64,000 nt of DNA from Anticarsia gemmatalis (GCF_050436995.1 NC_134751.1:9114001-9178000); one strand, 5' to 3'. Shown: positions 25,868 through 39,929, counted from the stretch's first letter. Numbers and translations are program-made. The notes: generated by a model not told the origin, from the letters alone.

Positions 25868-26485
25868 TAAATAAAACATTTGTTTTTATTTATGTTGATA
25901 ACAAGAAAATAGTCGTTAAGCCATGTCAAAGGCCTTTTGGGCAGCTTGAATGGACAAACTGCTGTGATCTTATAGAAAGGCATGTTTCGTTCATGTCGTC
26001 TTATAAACAGTGCAATATAATTAAAACATTGTTCTAAAGCTTACTAATAAACTCAGTACTAAACCTTTCAATTAGTTTAAAGATTAGACTAGAACGACTT
26101 CGTTCAGCTCTCTACAATACTTTGCTTGAAGATTAGCTGGTAATGCCTTTTTATAGCCAGTCTGCAGTTTCATTTAATTGATATTGCTTCTTTAATAGAT
26201 GTAGAGGACACAAAGACATCTGTTTTATTCAGTTTGATAGATTTACTCTCTCCTAAGACAGGATTTTACTTAAAATAAGTAAGTGGCAAAATGTTTGGTT
26301 TATAATAATATCTTACAATACTCAGGGCAATTGTGATTGGGCTAGGTATTTCCATTGGGATAAATAAATTCAATAATCCTTCCTCTATGACACTTGATAT
26401 CCTATTAATAGCGAATTTATGAACTTACTAAATACATTTTTGTGTAAATATTGCCTTCACACATGTTACATAGTAGTTAAAAATA

Positions 26486-26684
26486 AGGTACCTGGGTCAA
26501 ATATGGCCAGCCAAAGATTATGGCCACATACCATTATAGTAGGCGACTAGCAAGGCGCGTGAAGGGTTGATAGGTACGTTATTCAGATACTAGCGACAAT
26601 TTATGATTGCGTTACAATATTTCGTGTTGGGAATAAAGTTATGTAACCATATTTTTCGGCTGGCCATATTTGACCCAGGTACCT
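26486..26684. mobile_element. MITE-like element with perfect 27-bp inverted repeats
   Basis: The two ends (26486-26512 and 26658-26684) are exact reverse complements, including GGGTCAAATATGGCCAGCC. The outermost AGGTACCT is itself a palindrome, so the boundary is ambiguous. A TA target duplication (Tc1/mariner style) or an 8-bp AGGTACCT duplication (hAT style) would both fit. At 199 bp it has no room for a transposase. Confidence 0.7.
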
Positions 26685-26986
26685 CACTATATCATAATGT
26701 TGTCATAGGTAGAGTCTCGACATTCGAGTTCAAAGTTGATTCGGACGACTCGACTTGGCTCGAAGTAAATAATTTATGCTCGAGATTTTTTAGTATCGAG
26801 GTACAATAGTAAGGTGTGTAATACATGCTGAGTCATCAGTACAAATATGTACGACCGCCATGTAAATATACACTCAACGGGGAACGAACACAGCACTTTT
26901 ATTACCCGCAATCATGCGACGACATTTAATCCTGACTTTTGAACAAACATTTGTTAAAAGCGCTAAATACGGTTTATAGAGATTAT

Positions 26987-27655
26987 CCTCTCAAGCGCCC
27001 GGCCACCGTGTCACGGTTGAATGTTCTACCCCCGTCAAGCGCCCCGCCACCGTGGTACGGCAAAACGATCTTGCATTTAAAAAACGTAAAAAAGAAATGC
27101 TAAAACTATGTTTATCCCTTTCAAACATATTTGACATTAAAGCTGATGAAATGAGACGACGATCTAATGCACACACTTGAATAAGTGGTTGATATAGGCC
27201 AGAGAGCACCTTAAACAACATCTGACCCAACGACATGTTCCTTTATGACCAATATTGTAAATCCTTTTTTTAACTAATTTTAAAGATTTGAGTATATTTT
27301 ACAGTTGGATTTTAATGTCATTATTCATTAACTACACGATAAGACCTTTCGTCATATTATTTTGTTTGCCTAAAAATATTTTTTAGACTTTCTTCAAACA
27401 CATGCCTAAAGCACAAAATATTCAGATTAAACCGACTATTGTACTACCACTATCAAATATTATTTGTGGTTTATTTTTTTAATCTATAGCAAATTTAATG
27501 TAGATTTCAAATATATAAGGTATGACTAGGGTGTTAGTATTAAAATATGACGGAATCGGCGCTTAAACGCCAACCGCCCTTTCAATTTCGCGCGCCATTT
27601 TTGGCCTGGACGCTTAACGGTATATTTGAATTTTGACGTTGGGGCGCTCGAGAGG
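26987..27655. mobile_element. Non-autonomous DNA element with TTAT target duplication
   Basis: Terminal inverted repeats CCTCTCAAGCGCCC and CCTCTCGAGCGCCC (one mismatch) are flanked on both sides by TTAT (26983-26986 and 27656-27659). Subterminal GC-rich motifs repeat inside: 'tcaagcgcccggccaccgtg' near 26991 and a near copy near 27033. A 4-bp TTAN duplication recalls the piggyBac group, but the ends do not match the classic piggyBac termini. An 81-codon - strand ORF near the left end is not recognisable as a transposase. Confidence 0.55.
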
Positions 27656-28950
27656 TTATAAAGATCGATTTTAGTAGTAATTTAAGGGATTCTGAATATA
27701 ATCAACTGTTTGTCACGTCATACCGAACATTACCGTAGTTAGCCATAGCAAGAATATTCGTGTTACTAACCAATGAAGTTTTCGCGGTAGGTGATGTAAC
27801 GGGAAAGTAAAAGTCTATAACAATGTACTCGAACGAAATTAATTGCGTTCATCATAGTACCAAAACAGTTTTGGAATTCGAGTTTGAGAATATTTTTTTA
27901 GACGATGATTTGAGACGTATGTAGGTATATGTAACACAGTTACACATAAATTACGAGTAAACAACAAGAATAAATCACAAACAAACACATCTCTATGGGA
28001 GTCATAGAGCGTAATCTTTATTAGAAGAAACTTTTCACTCGCTATGAGTCCCGCGGCACCCGTTCTCTTTACAAATTGTTTTACTGCATACGAACGCCAT
28101 ATAAAGAACGAAACGAATTGCTAGTGGCCAGGTTTTGGTACTAACTACAACAATATACAGAGCTTGGAATATCGAACAAATAAAGCTTAAACTTTACAAA
28201 AGATAAAGTGAAATTAAGACAGAATCACCAATTGTAAGTACAACTTGAAACCTATAGTTTTCTTGTTCTTACTAACCATGAGGTCTTAGGTTATAGCCCC
28301 GGGTCCATGTTTTCAAGCATTAATTAGACAATGTGCCAAAATGTTGGAATAGATTAAATCGCTTAAAAGAACCTCAAAGTAATTTGTGAGCTAACATAAT
28401 ACAATAGTTACGTAATTACTGAGAATTTCAATTTACATACAAAACTTGCATTCAGGAAGCTCCAACAAAATTAATTAAATTGCCGAAGAAAATTCTCGCA
28501 ATTATCACCGAAAAATTCGGCACGTGCCCTTGTAATATTACGAAAAACATTTTAATTTACAAAACACAGTGCAAAATTGTTGTTTAGACAAAAAATGCTA
28601 TAACGCACAGAATTTAGACGCACAACATCGTAATACTCATATTGTAGGTGGCGCCACGCGAGCTCAGAATATTTTGCATCGTTGAAAATATTAAACGTTC
28701 TTTGTATTCAATTAAAATTTTATGTTACCTTCATGTTCAGCTTTATATGTTGTGTGTTATTTTTAGTGCTTTGTTGGACATTCAAAATAATTTGAAAGTT
28801 CTTCGTAATACGACTTTGGCTAGTATAGAGTCATTAGAATAACGTATGTTTCGTTTATCTTTATTTTTTAGTATACACAGACCAAGCAATAAGGTAATGT
28901 ATTAATCATTTTTAGAATCTATTTTTTACATAGGCACACTGTTCATAATT

Positions 28951-29187
28951 TGGCCATAGCTAAACGGAAACGATCCAACCCACACAGACGTAGTTTCGAG
29001 ATATTTAACTTTTAAGTTCAGATCACTAACTTTGGGGACTAACTCAGGACTATAACTTCATGGTGGGTTTGAATTTTACTTGGATTGTTTTCGTGATATT
29101 AAAATTTTAACTTCAAGGAGTGTTTTGGTATACATAACTCATTTTACCCATAGTGTGGGTTGGATCCTTTCCGTTTAACTATGGCCA
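28951..29187. mobile_element. MITE-like element with 35-bp inverted repeats
   Basis: The ends 28951-28985 and 29153-29187 are reverse complements with two mismatches in 35; both begin TGGCCATAG. The interior of about 167 bp is AT-rich and non-coding. No certain target duplication is seen, so the superfamily is open. Confidence 0.65.
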
Positions 29188-29467
29188 TTTAATATTACAA
29201 ATAATATTTTTAGGCCACAAAAATCTATCCATGAGACCAAAGGCAGGGAAACAACTAGTATCCCTGTTAGTGGAATTTGTCAACTGTATCCTATTCCTAA
29301 CTAGATTGTGAGACAAAGATAACAAGCCACGCGTAGGGTTTTGGAGCACCAATATTCACACTTTTGATTAAAGTTACCAATACAATAGTTACATTCGAGC
29401 CGTCGAATATGTCAAACCGATAAACACGGAGTCGTGACACGAGACAATGGAAAATGCCGGCTCACTG

Positions 29468-29517
29468 TGTCCGACATTGTCCGACAGTGTCCGACATTGT
29501 TAGCGAGTGTCCGATGG
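29468..29517. repeat. Decamer tandem repeat, five units
   Basis: Units of exactly 10 bp: TGTCCGACAT, TGTCCGACAG, TGTCCGACAT, TGTTAGCGAG, TGTCCGATGG. Three are nearly identical, the fourth is diverged and the fifth is partly so. Confidence 0.7.
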
Positions 29518-30109
29518 CATGCATATTTCATTGACACGTTCACACTGTTGGGCTTTCAATAATACTTGACAAAATAATGAATCAGGTACTAAAATCTGTT
29601 TAACCTAGTATCATTTCCATATGTAAATGCATTTCGGTATATCGTTCGAAACGTATTTCGGTGTGTAAACGATGTAGATGAACCGTATTTTCTGATATTA
29701 TCGTGATACGTTATGCGACAATTTGGATGATTGCATGAGGTTTCCATCACAAGTTTTTGATACCCTATCTTTGACGTACAGACTCCCCTTCCATTTAACA
29801 AGATTGGTGAGAAAATAACAATCGAAAAAGTACATAAAATTTATAAATTCATTTTAAGTTATTTTTTATGATATAAAGGTAAAATATGGATAGTAAAGTT
29901 TCCATCTACGCAATGGCGTTAGTTTTTCAAATGTATTCTATATTTTAATACGAAATACATTTTAAATCTCGCAGTAAAGTTTTTATTGTTGTCGGAAGAG
30001 CGAAGTGAAAATGTGATTGCTTTATTTAAGGTTCGTAGAATCCTTCTCAAGGTTTGTTTTAAGTTCAAAGGTACGTGAAAAAGTAAATATACCCTTTTTT
30101 GAGTATGAC

Positions 30110-30160
30110 TATTCTGCTGCTGGGCAAAAGTCTTCTCCAGAATGAGGGAGAGAACATGAA
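30110..30160. repeat. Fragment of a dispersed lepidopteran repeat
   Basis: 'attctgctgctgggcaaaag' followed by 'ccagaatgagggag'. The 'ctgctgggcaaa' core is a widespread interspersed motif in moths, probably a LINE 3' fragment. Identification is from memory of the motif. Confidence 0.45.
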
Positions 30161-32864
30161 TATAAGTAAAGTCAAAATATAAAATGAAATAAAGACTTTG
30201 TACAAGAATATAATGCTTATAAATTAGTTGTTACGAAAACAAATCATAATTAGTTCTTTCTTCGTCTTAATTCTTGTTAAGTTTTAATATTCACGACACT
30301 CGTGTGTACCATTATTTGCGGTTATTAATTGGTGTAAAGTTCAACCAGTAAACTAGTTAGACAGGTTATGCAGAAGTTTAATTACTATTAAGTACTCTTA
30401 GAAGGAAAAACCATGCTTATTTTGTATTTGCGTCTCTTAAGTTAAAGTTAAGATGGATATAAAACATATTATTGATGAAAAATGTGTTTTAACATGAAGC
30501 AATTTATTTCTTTAGCAAAGTTTAACATAAAAGTAACCTTATATTCGGTTTGTAAGCATTTATTTATTGAACTTATTTCTTCACAGCGTGTGTGTGAAAC
30601 AATAATAACGTTTCATTAAAGAAATGTATTCCTACCAAGAATAGTCACATATTTTCAGTAGAAAAAGCGTTTTATCTAGTCAGTCTATAAGCAGTGCGCA
30701 CTTAACCAACAGTGGACCATTTCGCCATCGCACGCCACTGCGTCCTACTTCTTTTCCGTTACAGTTACAATCGGTTCAGTGGTTTTATAGTCCAGTTCTT
30801 TAGGACACAATAGTGCATTGTACTATCTCTACATTCTGGGAGGCACTTTACGAGCTCTTAAGCCTTCGTATGCATTTTGGCGCACTATTTTCGCTGTGTG
30901 TAAGCTGTAGATTAGGAATGTTTCTTTTTTCGATGCAACACTTCTACCACTATCCGATATACGGGTTGCTCCTAGCCAAATCTAGTGGCTATGGAACATT
31001 TCACAGGGAAACTTGTTCAGCGCCCTTGGCGTGTTTGAAAAAAACTACTATATCAAGTTTTTTTTAATTTACTACTTGAAAAATCGTGTCACAGATTATT
31101 TTCCAGATTTTTGAACGAGGTAATATTAGCCTGCAGTCCACTGACAATAGATTAATATTGTTTTTTTTTATTATTGATGTACTTGTTTACATAAATATAG
31201 AGTGACATCGTAAACTTGTACTGCTGTTCCTTACCTGCATCGTATCGTATCCCTAAGTGCAGCGTGTAATATAACATTACACCCGACACAAGTTAGTTAC
31301 ATAAATTAATTAATTGTACGTGCGGTTGCATAATTAAAGTTTACTCTATTTATTTCGGATCGTACATTGTATTTATCTTTTACTGTAATTTGTATTGTAG
31401 CTCTACTGTGGGTATGTAATTAGTTTATTTTTGAGGGAATGGGATTGTATTTTTTTATTCCATTTGCTCTAGTTATCTATGCAGTACGACTATATCGTTC
31501 AATAGACGGAGGAAACCAAAATTATTGATTCATTGTCGCGTTACATGTTGATGAGTAAACTCGAGAAAAGCTTTTCTTTGATCAAAATACATATAATTAT
31601 ATAGGAATTGATTTGTCCTTATTCCACTATTTTTAATGATACTAATGGTAGTGTAGTGTGTAGCGAGCTATATTTTGTAACGTAACAACGTTATGTAATT
31701 TGCATGCATAGTCATAGATATTTATGTTTGCATTATGCATATGTTTACAATCTCGGTGTATGTTTAACCTAAGCTTAGATAATATAATATATCACGAAGT
31801 TTATTAATTTAACTGTATGCTACGACAGTGCGACAAAACAACATAATATTTGCATCGAAATCACCTTCAATGTTTTAACTTCACATAGAAACCCTACTAA
31901 TTTGTAAAGGTTGGTACACGTTCCACCATTAACGTGTAGCAAATCTAAATAATCGTACATGCGCCATTCTTTCACCAGACATACATACATGAAATTAAGC
32001 ATTTTTTCTCACACGGTTAGGTAGATACCGAACGAAGAACGTCTTTTGGTACCACCCTACAAAGTTTCCTTGCCTTATTCACAACCATACATCTTGTCGT
32101 ACATGACCTTCGGTTACGAGTACTACACACCTGACGATTATTATATCCAAATACTAAGCAGTATATAATTTTACTTTGAAATAGTTGGAGAGACTCACGA
32201 CTTTGGTCAATCACGAGTTACCAGGGAAACAATTTCCCAAAAATACATTTAATTTGCGGTCGCCATAAGCAGTATATAGCCATACTCTTAAAATGAGTTA
32301 TGAAACCGACGTGTATTTGCCTTTAAACAGATGCAAAGTGAATCGCCGAAAAACACTGGCAAATGTAACATATAGAGCAGTTACGTTTAAAATTTTGTTC
32401 AGGACTGTACATCGGTGAACAGTTGTTGCATCCCAACGGGTGTTGTTCCTTGTTATTCGTAAAATTAGTGCACTGTGTACAGTCGAGCACAAGAGTGTTT
32501 GCAACGTTTTGTTTTTGTTAGTATCATGTAATGACTGAAGTTTTTAAAGTTTATTTTTATTGGTTTGTTTTTTGTACTTTTTATAAATTTTAAAGCAGCT
32601 TTAGTAAATTAAAAGGTTTAAATGATTCGTTGTTAGTATATTAATGAACAAGTTGTAATGCAATAAGATCATGAATATTTGAGTAATTTCATTAGTTTTT
32701 CTAGATCAGATTAGATTAATGTACAAACATTTACTTACTGCAAAATACTTCACAAAAGCAACCGAAGAAAAACATTACAAAAACGTATAAATGCGACATA
32801 CTTACAAACATATTTGTAAGACAAATACTTCCATATATTTTAACCATGTCATCCCTATCAGCTT

Positions 32865-32960
32865 GAAAACACACGTAAACACACAAACTCACATACACAC
32901 AAACACACAACACCCCACACAACAAAATCATCGGAATATTAATACACACACGCATAACAC
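32865..32960. repeat. CA-rich microsatellite-like tract
   Basis: An imperfect (CA)n/(ACACAC) run with interruptions. It keeps ORFs open on both strands through Thr/His and Val/Cys codons; these are not genes. Confidence 0.7.
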
Positions 32961-35900
32961 ATATAGACGGGATCGGCAGCTAACCCTGCGCATGCCATGT
33001 CCGTACGTCAGTGTAATCTGTATTTAGTGTCGCACCACTAATCCACTCGTATCGAATTATCTCTTATCTCCATCCACACTAAGCTTGCCATGCGAATAAC
33101 GTGAGCTTGCGGGGGTTAATTTCACGCACACCAGCTTGCCTATTGTGTGTGTGGTGAATAGGGATTGAATTGATTTAGTAAGTTTGGGTATAAACGCGTA
33201 GTCATATTTTTTTGTTACGTTAAACCACTGCATTCCAAAAAATAATAATACCCCTTGGTAGATTTTTGTATGTTCAATGGAAGTTTAAAAAGAAAAAACA
33301 AACTGGGTCACAAAGATTTAGTCAACTCTTATCCAACAGGAATAAGGCAGACGATGTGAAATGAAAATATGAGCATTTAAAAAAAATCTTATTGTTTCAA
33401 ATACAAATTAAAAGTCACAATGAATTCAACAATCAGAAGCCTAATTGAAGTTCATCAAAAGCTTTACAGACAAAAGATCTTCATAATTATTTGTTTTCTT
33501 TTTTTTAATAATATTATATTTGGTATTGTATTTCATAAACAATAACGCCCAGACACTATTGTCGTAGCAACATTGTACTATCTATTATTAGTCAGTAATT
33601 AGTCTGGCCAGTTTCTCCGATACTAAGTGAAACTGAATGTAGCTGTCAATTTGGAACACATCTATTATATAGGCTTTAGCTTGTGTTACGCACTGAAATA
33701 CTAAAACCCGTGGTAGCCGGTTCAGTATATAATGCTGGCCGATGATATTATGACAGTGAAGAAAATAAACTTTAATCATGGGAAGGGCAGTAATAGCGAG
33801 TACTTCTATTTTAAAAGTCAAATGCTATTCTACTTTTTCGGATCTCTTTATAAACAAAGTCCTTTTCTAGTATTCGCGGATTTTTCTATATGAAATGTCT
33901 TCTGATAATAAGGACTAAGTAAGTAATCGGCTCAATGCATGTTATAGAACGTATAATATACCCGTGGTGTTAGGGATATAACCATGACAAGCAGTCCAAT
34001 CCCTTGCGGGTATCGTGCACTTAGCTAATAGCAATGCATTGCGGAGATAACACTATACCTAACGGAAAGGACAAATGTACCTTCACATAAAATTTTAAGT
34101 CACCCAAAATTCTTCTACATTTTTACTGCCGTGAAACAGCGAAAGAAATAACGCGTAAGCAGATTTTTACCCAGATATGCCATTTTAATTTCGGCGCAGT
34201 CGGATCGCGGTGCCTCTAACAAAATACGAGCAAAACCGGGGCGTAATAAAAGTAAATATGCCGAGTGCCGAGGGATCGCTATAACAACGATCGTAAAAGC
34301 GAACGGAACCGCGTGCGCCGACCGCTCGCATTCGCATTCCGAATGTTAGGAATAAACAACGCGCTTTTTATTGTCGTGACGCGCTTGCGAAGAAAAAACG
34401 CACTTACCTTTGTATCTCTTATGTAAATTCATTGTGAAAAAACTAAAATTCTGTTTGAAATGTAAATATTTAAAAAATATGACAAATGTGGTTTTTAGTA
34501 ACCGAAAGTATTTAAAAGCGAAATATATGCCCGAAAATTTAATGTAACTCGAAAAAAATAACACTAAAAAGCTGAGCTCTAAAAACTTTCAAACGTTGTT
34601 AAGTAACCACGCTATGGTTGGACTATTACGTAGGTAAATGAACAAATCTAAAAGAATTTTGCCTATCGTACCATGTCATGCATTAAATATAATAATACGC
34701 TATGCTTCTAACAAATTCAAACTGATATGGTAAGCTGTTTGTAATCAAAAGCAGCTATCTAAGCCTCAACTCCTAACATTGCCTTCACAAATAATCCCAT
34801 ACTCAAAATAAACGGTACTAGAATATAATGCGGCGTAATTCCCCTAAAACCTAATGTTCGGTACCAAGAAGCGACGTCGACGGAATTAAACCTAGCGCGG
34901 GGAGGTGTGACAATAGATATGTCACGCGAGAATGGTTTCTAGGAATTGTTATAATAGATGTTGGAATACAAACGGTTATAATTATAATTTTGGATTTTTT
35001 TAGAAATAAACAAATATATATAGCTTTTATTGGTGGTACATAATTTAAAATACGTTTATTTAATTGAATTTATCTCAATTCCTTTGCAAGATTCACTTTC
35101 CATGATCAGATTAGAGTTGGACATACTAGGTGTATTTAAAAGATCCCAAAAATATAATATTATTTTAAGTGAATCTAAGATGTTTCCTTTTTTCCGGCAA
35201 TTGTGTATCATCTATGCTATCTCAAACATTAATATTACTGTATTTTAAATCACCATTTCCTTAATTTTTCATTAAAATATTTGAATTGAATACGAAAATC
35301 ATATTTATTAACAAATAATTGCAACTGTTCTATCTCACAGCGAAAATAATGCATAAAACCCGTGCTAACCCCAAGGCTTTATCGCTACTTGTTTATGCTA
35401 ATACTAAGATTGGAATACTTGGACTGAAATATACGCGACATATTAATTGTCGCGTGATAATATCGTTTATTTGTCTCTTTATGTTATTCGGACTAAATAT
35501 TTCGCTTTGCTTTATATTTTATCGTTATGTTCAGTTAAACTATTATACTTAAGTGTATGGAGATTATCGCAGTTAATTTTAAAGTCTAGTTAGTTAGTTT
35601 AGTTATTGTGTCAAATGTTGTTTGAGTATGGTTCAATACGTACATAAATTATGCGTTTTTCCCATAGGTGTCGAATGCTACTAAAGAACGCCATTTTCTA
35701 GGCAATGGGTGCTAAGTTATGGTAATCCCCTAAAAAGTTAGGTAAGTACTAGCAGAATTCGGCAATCTTAAAAATACGAGTAGTTTTACTAAAAGTTGTT
35801 TTTTTTTTAAAGTTGTTTTAGTCTTAACTGAATCAGTTTATCTTGTCTTCAAAATCAAAATTCGTAGTTTTAGTAAAAACCACAATATGCGCGTACAGCT

Positions 35901-38900
35901 AAATAATAAAATTTTAATGCAAATTTCGAGCTTAAAATATAATTTCTCATAGGTACATCTACTTAATTACAAAGTATTTTAAACAAAGTCGTAGGTGGCA
36001 GATAGTATTTCGTTAATGAAATGCAACAACTTGTGTAGTAAATCAAAGTTCTGGGAACTTCTCACAAAGGTGCTTGGAAATTGGCCTCAAACTGTAGTGT
36101 GTACTGAAATTAATTAACGAGATACATAATATATTATACTGACATTTATAGAAACGCTAATAGTTCGAAGAAATAATTTACGACGAGTGTTAATGTGGCA
36201 GGCAATATTATTATTATGCAGGTCAACAGTATAATTACGTAATTATTTTTTATGGAATTAAGATGAATGTGGGGGACACCTTTAAAAGAGACACATGTTC
36301 TAGTTGGGCCAATCATTGATAAGTAGAAAATTATGTTGTGTAATAAATAAAATGGTCTATAATTACCAAATAGTCTATAAATATGTTATGTTTATATGAT
36401 TATTATTTTAACCACTTTTTAATTTAATTAAATGTATTTAATTTTTCTTTACATTTTTTTCGCCATTTTACTTTCTATTCCCTAACCGTAGCACCATTGA
36501 TCAGGGGCGTCGCACCTCGTTGCTAACTGCAGGTGTAGCTGACAGCAACGCTATAAACAATTCGCAGCCCTAAAAATTAACCCTCCCATACGAATGGTAT
36601 TTAGGGGTTTCTAATTATTGGGGGAATTAGTTAATTGATTTAATTTTAAATGATAAAAAGGCACGACTTCTGAAGGACTTTGCTCAATAATTTGAAAATC
36701 AGTTTTGTTAAACTTATAAGCAATTAAAAAAAATATAAAAAATCCTTTTTTGTTTTATGATTTTTTTTTCACGGGGATATATAGAAAGCAAATAACGCGT
36801 CTTGCTACGATCTTTTCACTGTAACAATGTCGAATACTCAAAAAAACTCGAAAGATTTTCAATATCTACGTAAGTCGATTCTACTTGCGGATGAGTTTAG
36901 ATATACAAGAACGACGATTTAATGCTCTTGATCTTATTTATTCTACTCAAACAAAATTAACTAGTACGTGTAAAAATATATTTCCTATACATAAAGTTCC
37001 TATACCCTGCGACTGTTAAATTTCAATGTTTGCTTCTACCCATCTGTTTAAGACCGATAAACGCATGGTATAAACTGATAACAGCCTTGCAAGTTGTAAA
37101 ATTTATACCGAGGGTACGTTTATTACGGCAAGGCAGTTGCATTTACATGCCGGCTGATGGAGAACAAATGGGTGGTAAAAACTTCTTCGTTTATGTAGAT
37201 AATGAATTTAAATGAAGTGTTGATTAATTGGTATTTGATTTTGAGTGTAGCGAAGGCATTTTTGTTTCAAAGTTTAGCATATTTTCTTTAGTGTTTTACT
37301 AGCAAACGTCTGAAAAAAAAAACATTTTAATTGCGTTAATAATTTCACCTAGATTTTATGACCAAAGATATTATTATACACAGAGATATATTATATCAAA
37401 ATACACTGTCATTGTGCTGTTTATAAATTGGATAAGATACAAATAAAGTAAATAAAAATTAAATTATATATAATTTTTTATTGTAAATTGCGGTTTAATT
37501 AAAGTTATGGTTGCGACTCGGTTTTAGAGGAAACCTTTGTCATAGATTCATAAAATATAGGTTATTATTTTTTATGAACTGATAGTACCTACCTAAAGGA
37601 TAACATTCTTAAAATATTTGAAATAACATCCTTTATTAAATTTATTACACCAATTTCTATTTGTTTGTTAAGTGTCAGTAAAACAACAACCGGTTTCAAG
37701 ATTGTGATCAACTCACGATATTTGTTTAGCAATGCCTTCAGTGGCAACACAATATTATTTATAGCTCTCAAAATTTTCCATTATTACCAGAAGTTATGGG
37801 AAATGTATCGCGAACTGTCAAATTAGAGAACTTTTGAATACCGTCGAAGAATTAATTGCTAATCAAAAGTAAACCTTAGTGTCTTGGTCATAAGAATTTA
37901 TTGTTGTGTTAGGGTGTGTAAGATTCTTGATGGGTGAATAGAAATCGGCTGTGGAGTAAGTTGAAACAATAGCATCAAGTTTCAAAGCAACAGATGTTAA
38001 GGGTACCGACTAATGAAATAAGGAAAGATCTGACTGACCTCGTTGTTAGACGGCCTTTGAAAAAATAATGATAGGAAAAAGGATTTTCGTTTCTCGTCAC
38101 TTTGATGATTACGTATTTTCTTCAGAGATTTTACTTTACCATGTATTCATTACCAAAAGATTTTTGTAGTCTGTGAAGACTTGAGAATCAATTTGCTCAT
38201 GATAATTTTGTTTTTCATATTGCAACCCGGCGATATAGTTTTTAAAATCGGTTTTAAAATTATGATTAGTTAGTTACCTACAGAAAAACAAAATTATACG
38301 TCGGTATTTTTATTAATGTGTTATTCGAAGGAATAAAGACAAATACATGGTATTTGTAAAAAAAAAACAGTTCACTCAATACAACATAAGTTACTAGTAT
38401 CTCAATAATCAGTATATATCGGTATGATTATACGAGTACTCGTGGTGCATAATACAAAACACATCAATTGCTCATTTACCACAGTTTATTTTCATCATAA
38501 AATTAACTGAGTTCAAACTAATTTACACTAGCCATAAGTTTTATGTTTATTTAGGACACAGCCTGAATAAACAACAATACCTGAAAAGCGTGGGTCGTGC
38601 CCGTAGGACGTGGGCGGAGGCTATATTTAATACTGGTTTATACAACACTGTTTTGTAATGAGTTTGAAATATTACACTGGACGTTCAACCGATAATCTTA
38701 TTTCACCGCGGTATATATTTTTAGATAGGAATTATGTAAAGGCAGCATGTTATTTATGCCTGTAGCCGTCAGGGTCTTATATTGACGAAATAGCTTCTTA
38801 GGTCGGAAAAATAGATAAGCTTTATGAAAATCATAATATAAATAAGGTCATCTTTATTAGATGCTACAAAAACGGGTGCCTTTATAACCTCATCCCATAT

Positions 38901-39724
38901 TTTCAGCTGAAGCGTGTTTATTTCTGAAGCCGAAAATCATATCTAAAATAAACTAGTCCTAAAGTTATCCCAGATATAACATGTATCCACTAAAGTTTGA
39001 AAAGCAAAGTATCCCAGCCATAACAACGCAAGCGTACTATCCCACGAAAACTCATATTTTGTATAAACCAAACAGAAAGATTTTATCGCGAAAAGCCTAA
39101 ACTTGTTCAGTCGTACCCACCGTTTGTAAATTCGGGTCGTCTACAGTTAGGACCAAGTTGTAGAGCCTACAGCTCATTGGAAAATCATCTTTATCATTTA
39201 AAGCATAAGGTTGTGTTTGGTTGTATAATATAAGTTGGTGGTTATCTAAGTAAACATCGAGTGTGGCCCCAAATTGTTGCGGTTTCCGACGCTCGGTCCA
39301 TGTGTTTGTTTGTATGTTTGTAGTGTAAACATAACACACGATTGTCGTTGATTTGTTTGTTCGTCTATAGTTGTGGTAATTGTTTTGACCCCTCCATAGA
39401 CTAATATTGAGGTAATTATGTAGTATGTTATAGCTTCTTTATATTATAAACTGGATAAAATTTAGTTAAGTAGGCCGTGAAAATGTTCTTTGGTGCTACC
39501 GCATACGGCGTACCAACTTATGTTTCGATTTTGCTCACTGCGTTTAAGTGGACTTTTGTTTTCGTCAGTTTCACAAGTCCCATACTAATAAGACATATTC
39601 TACAGTTGGAAAATGCAGAGTAGTAGATGCTACATTTTCACAACTCTTGAAAATGTTGAAATGACAAATTGAAGCAATCATTTATTTGGCGTAGAGGTTT
39701 TTATTATTATTAGTTATAAACAGC

Positions 39725-39929
39725 ATGGCCTTCGTGGTTCAGTGGTTAAGGTGGTCGCCACTAGTGCATCGAGAAGTTGTGCGCTCGATTCCCACACGGA
39801 ACAAATATTTGTGTATCCACAAATAGTTGTTTCGGGTCTGGTTCTACTTTGTATCCGTTGTTTGCATGTTTGTAAAAAGCCCCCGCGACACAAGAGCAAC
39901 TCTTAGTGCGGGAGTTGCCTTAAAAAAAA
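39725..39929 (+). mobile_element. tRNA-derived SINE
   Basis: A Pol III A box (TGGTTCAGTGG, 39735-39745) and B box (GCTCGATTCC, 39783-39792) are correctly spaced. A tRNA-unrelated body follows, ending in an A-run at 39920-39929. AAACAG occurs just before (39718-39723) and just after the A-run and may be the target duplication. This is the usual structure of noctuid-type SINEs. A 61-residue - strand ORF across it is incidental. Confidence 0.75.

Larger units (their letters stand above)
29518..39724. other. Gene-poor stretch
   Basis: Contains the repeat fragment at 30110, the CA tract at 32865 and a CpG-rich block at about 34190-34400. Small ORFs here (for example 30813-31067 and 37030-37215) lack splice context and family features and are not called. 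Confidence 0.5.

Noticed and set aside
26991..27236. 81-codon - strand ORF as a transposase
   Set aside because: No catalytic motif, and it lies within an element too short to be autonomous.
32731..33027. Overlapping ORFs on both strands
   Set aside because: Both are produced by the CA-rich repeat.
39097..39339. 80-codon - strand ORF with protein-like stretch
   Set aside because: No acceptor or recognised family, and the start lies in a GTTT-rich low-complexity stretch; no second line of evidence.
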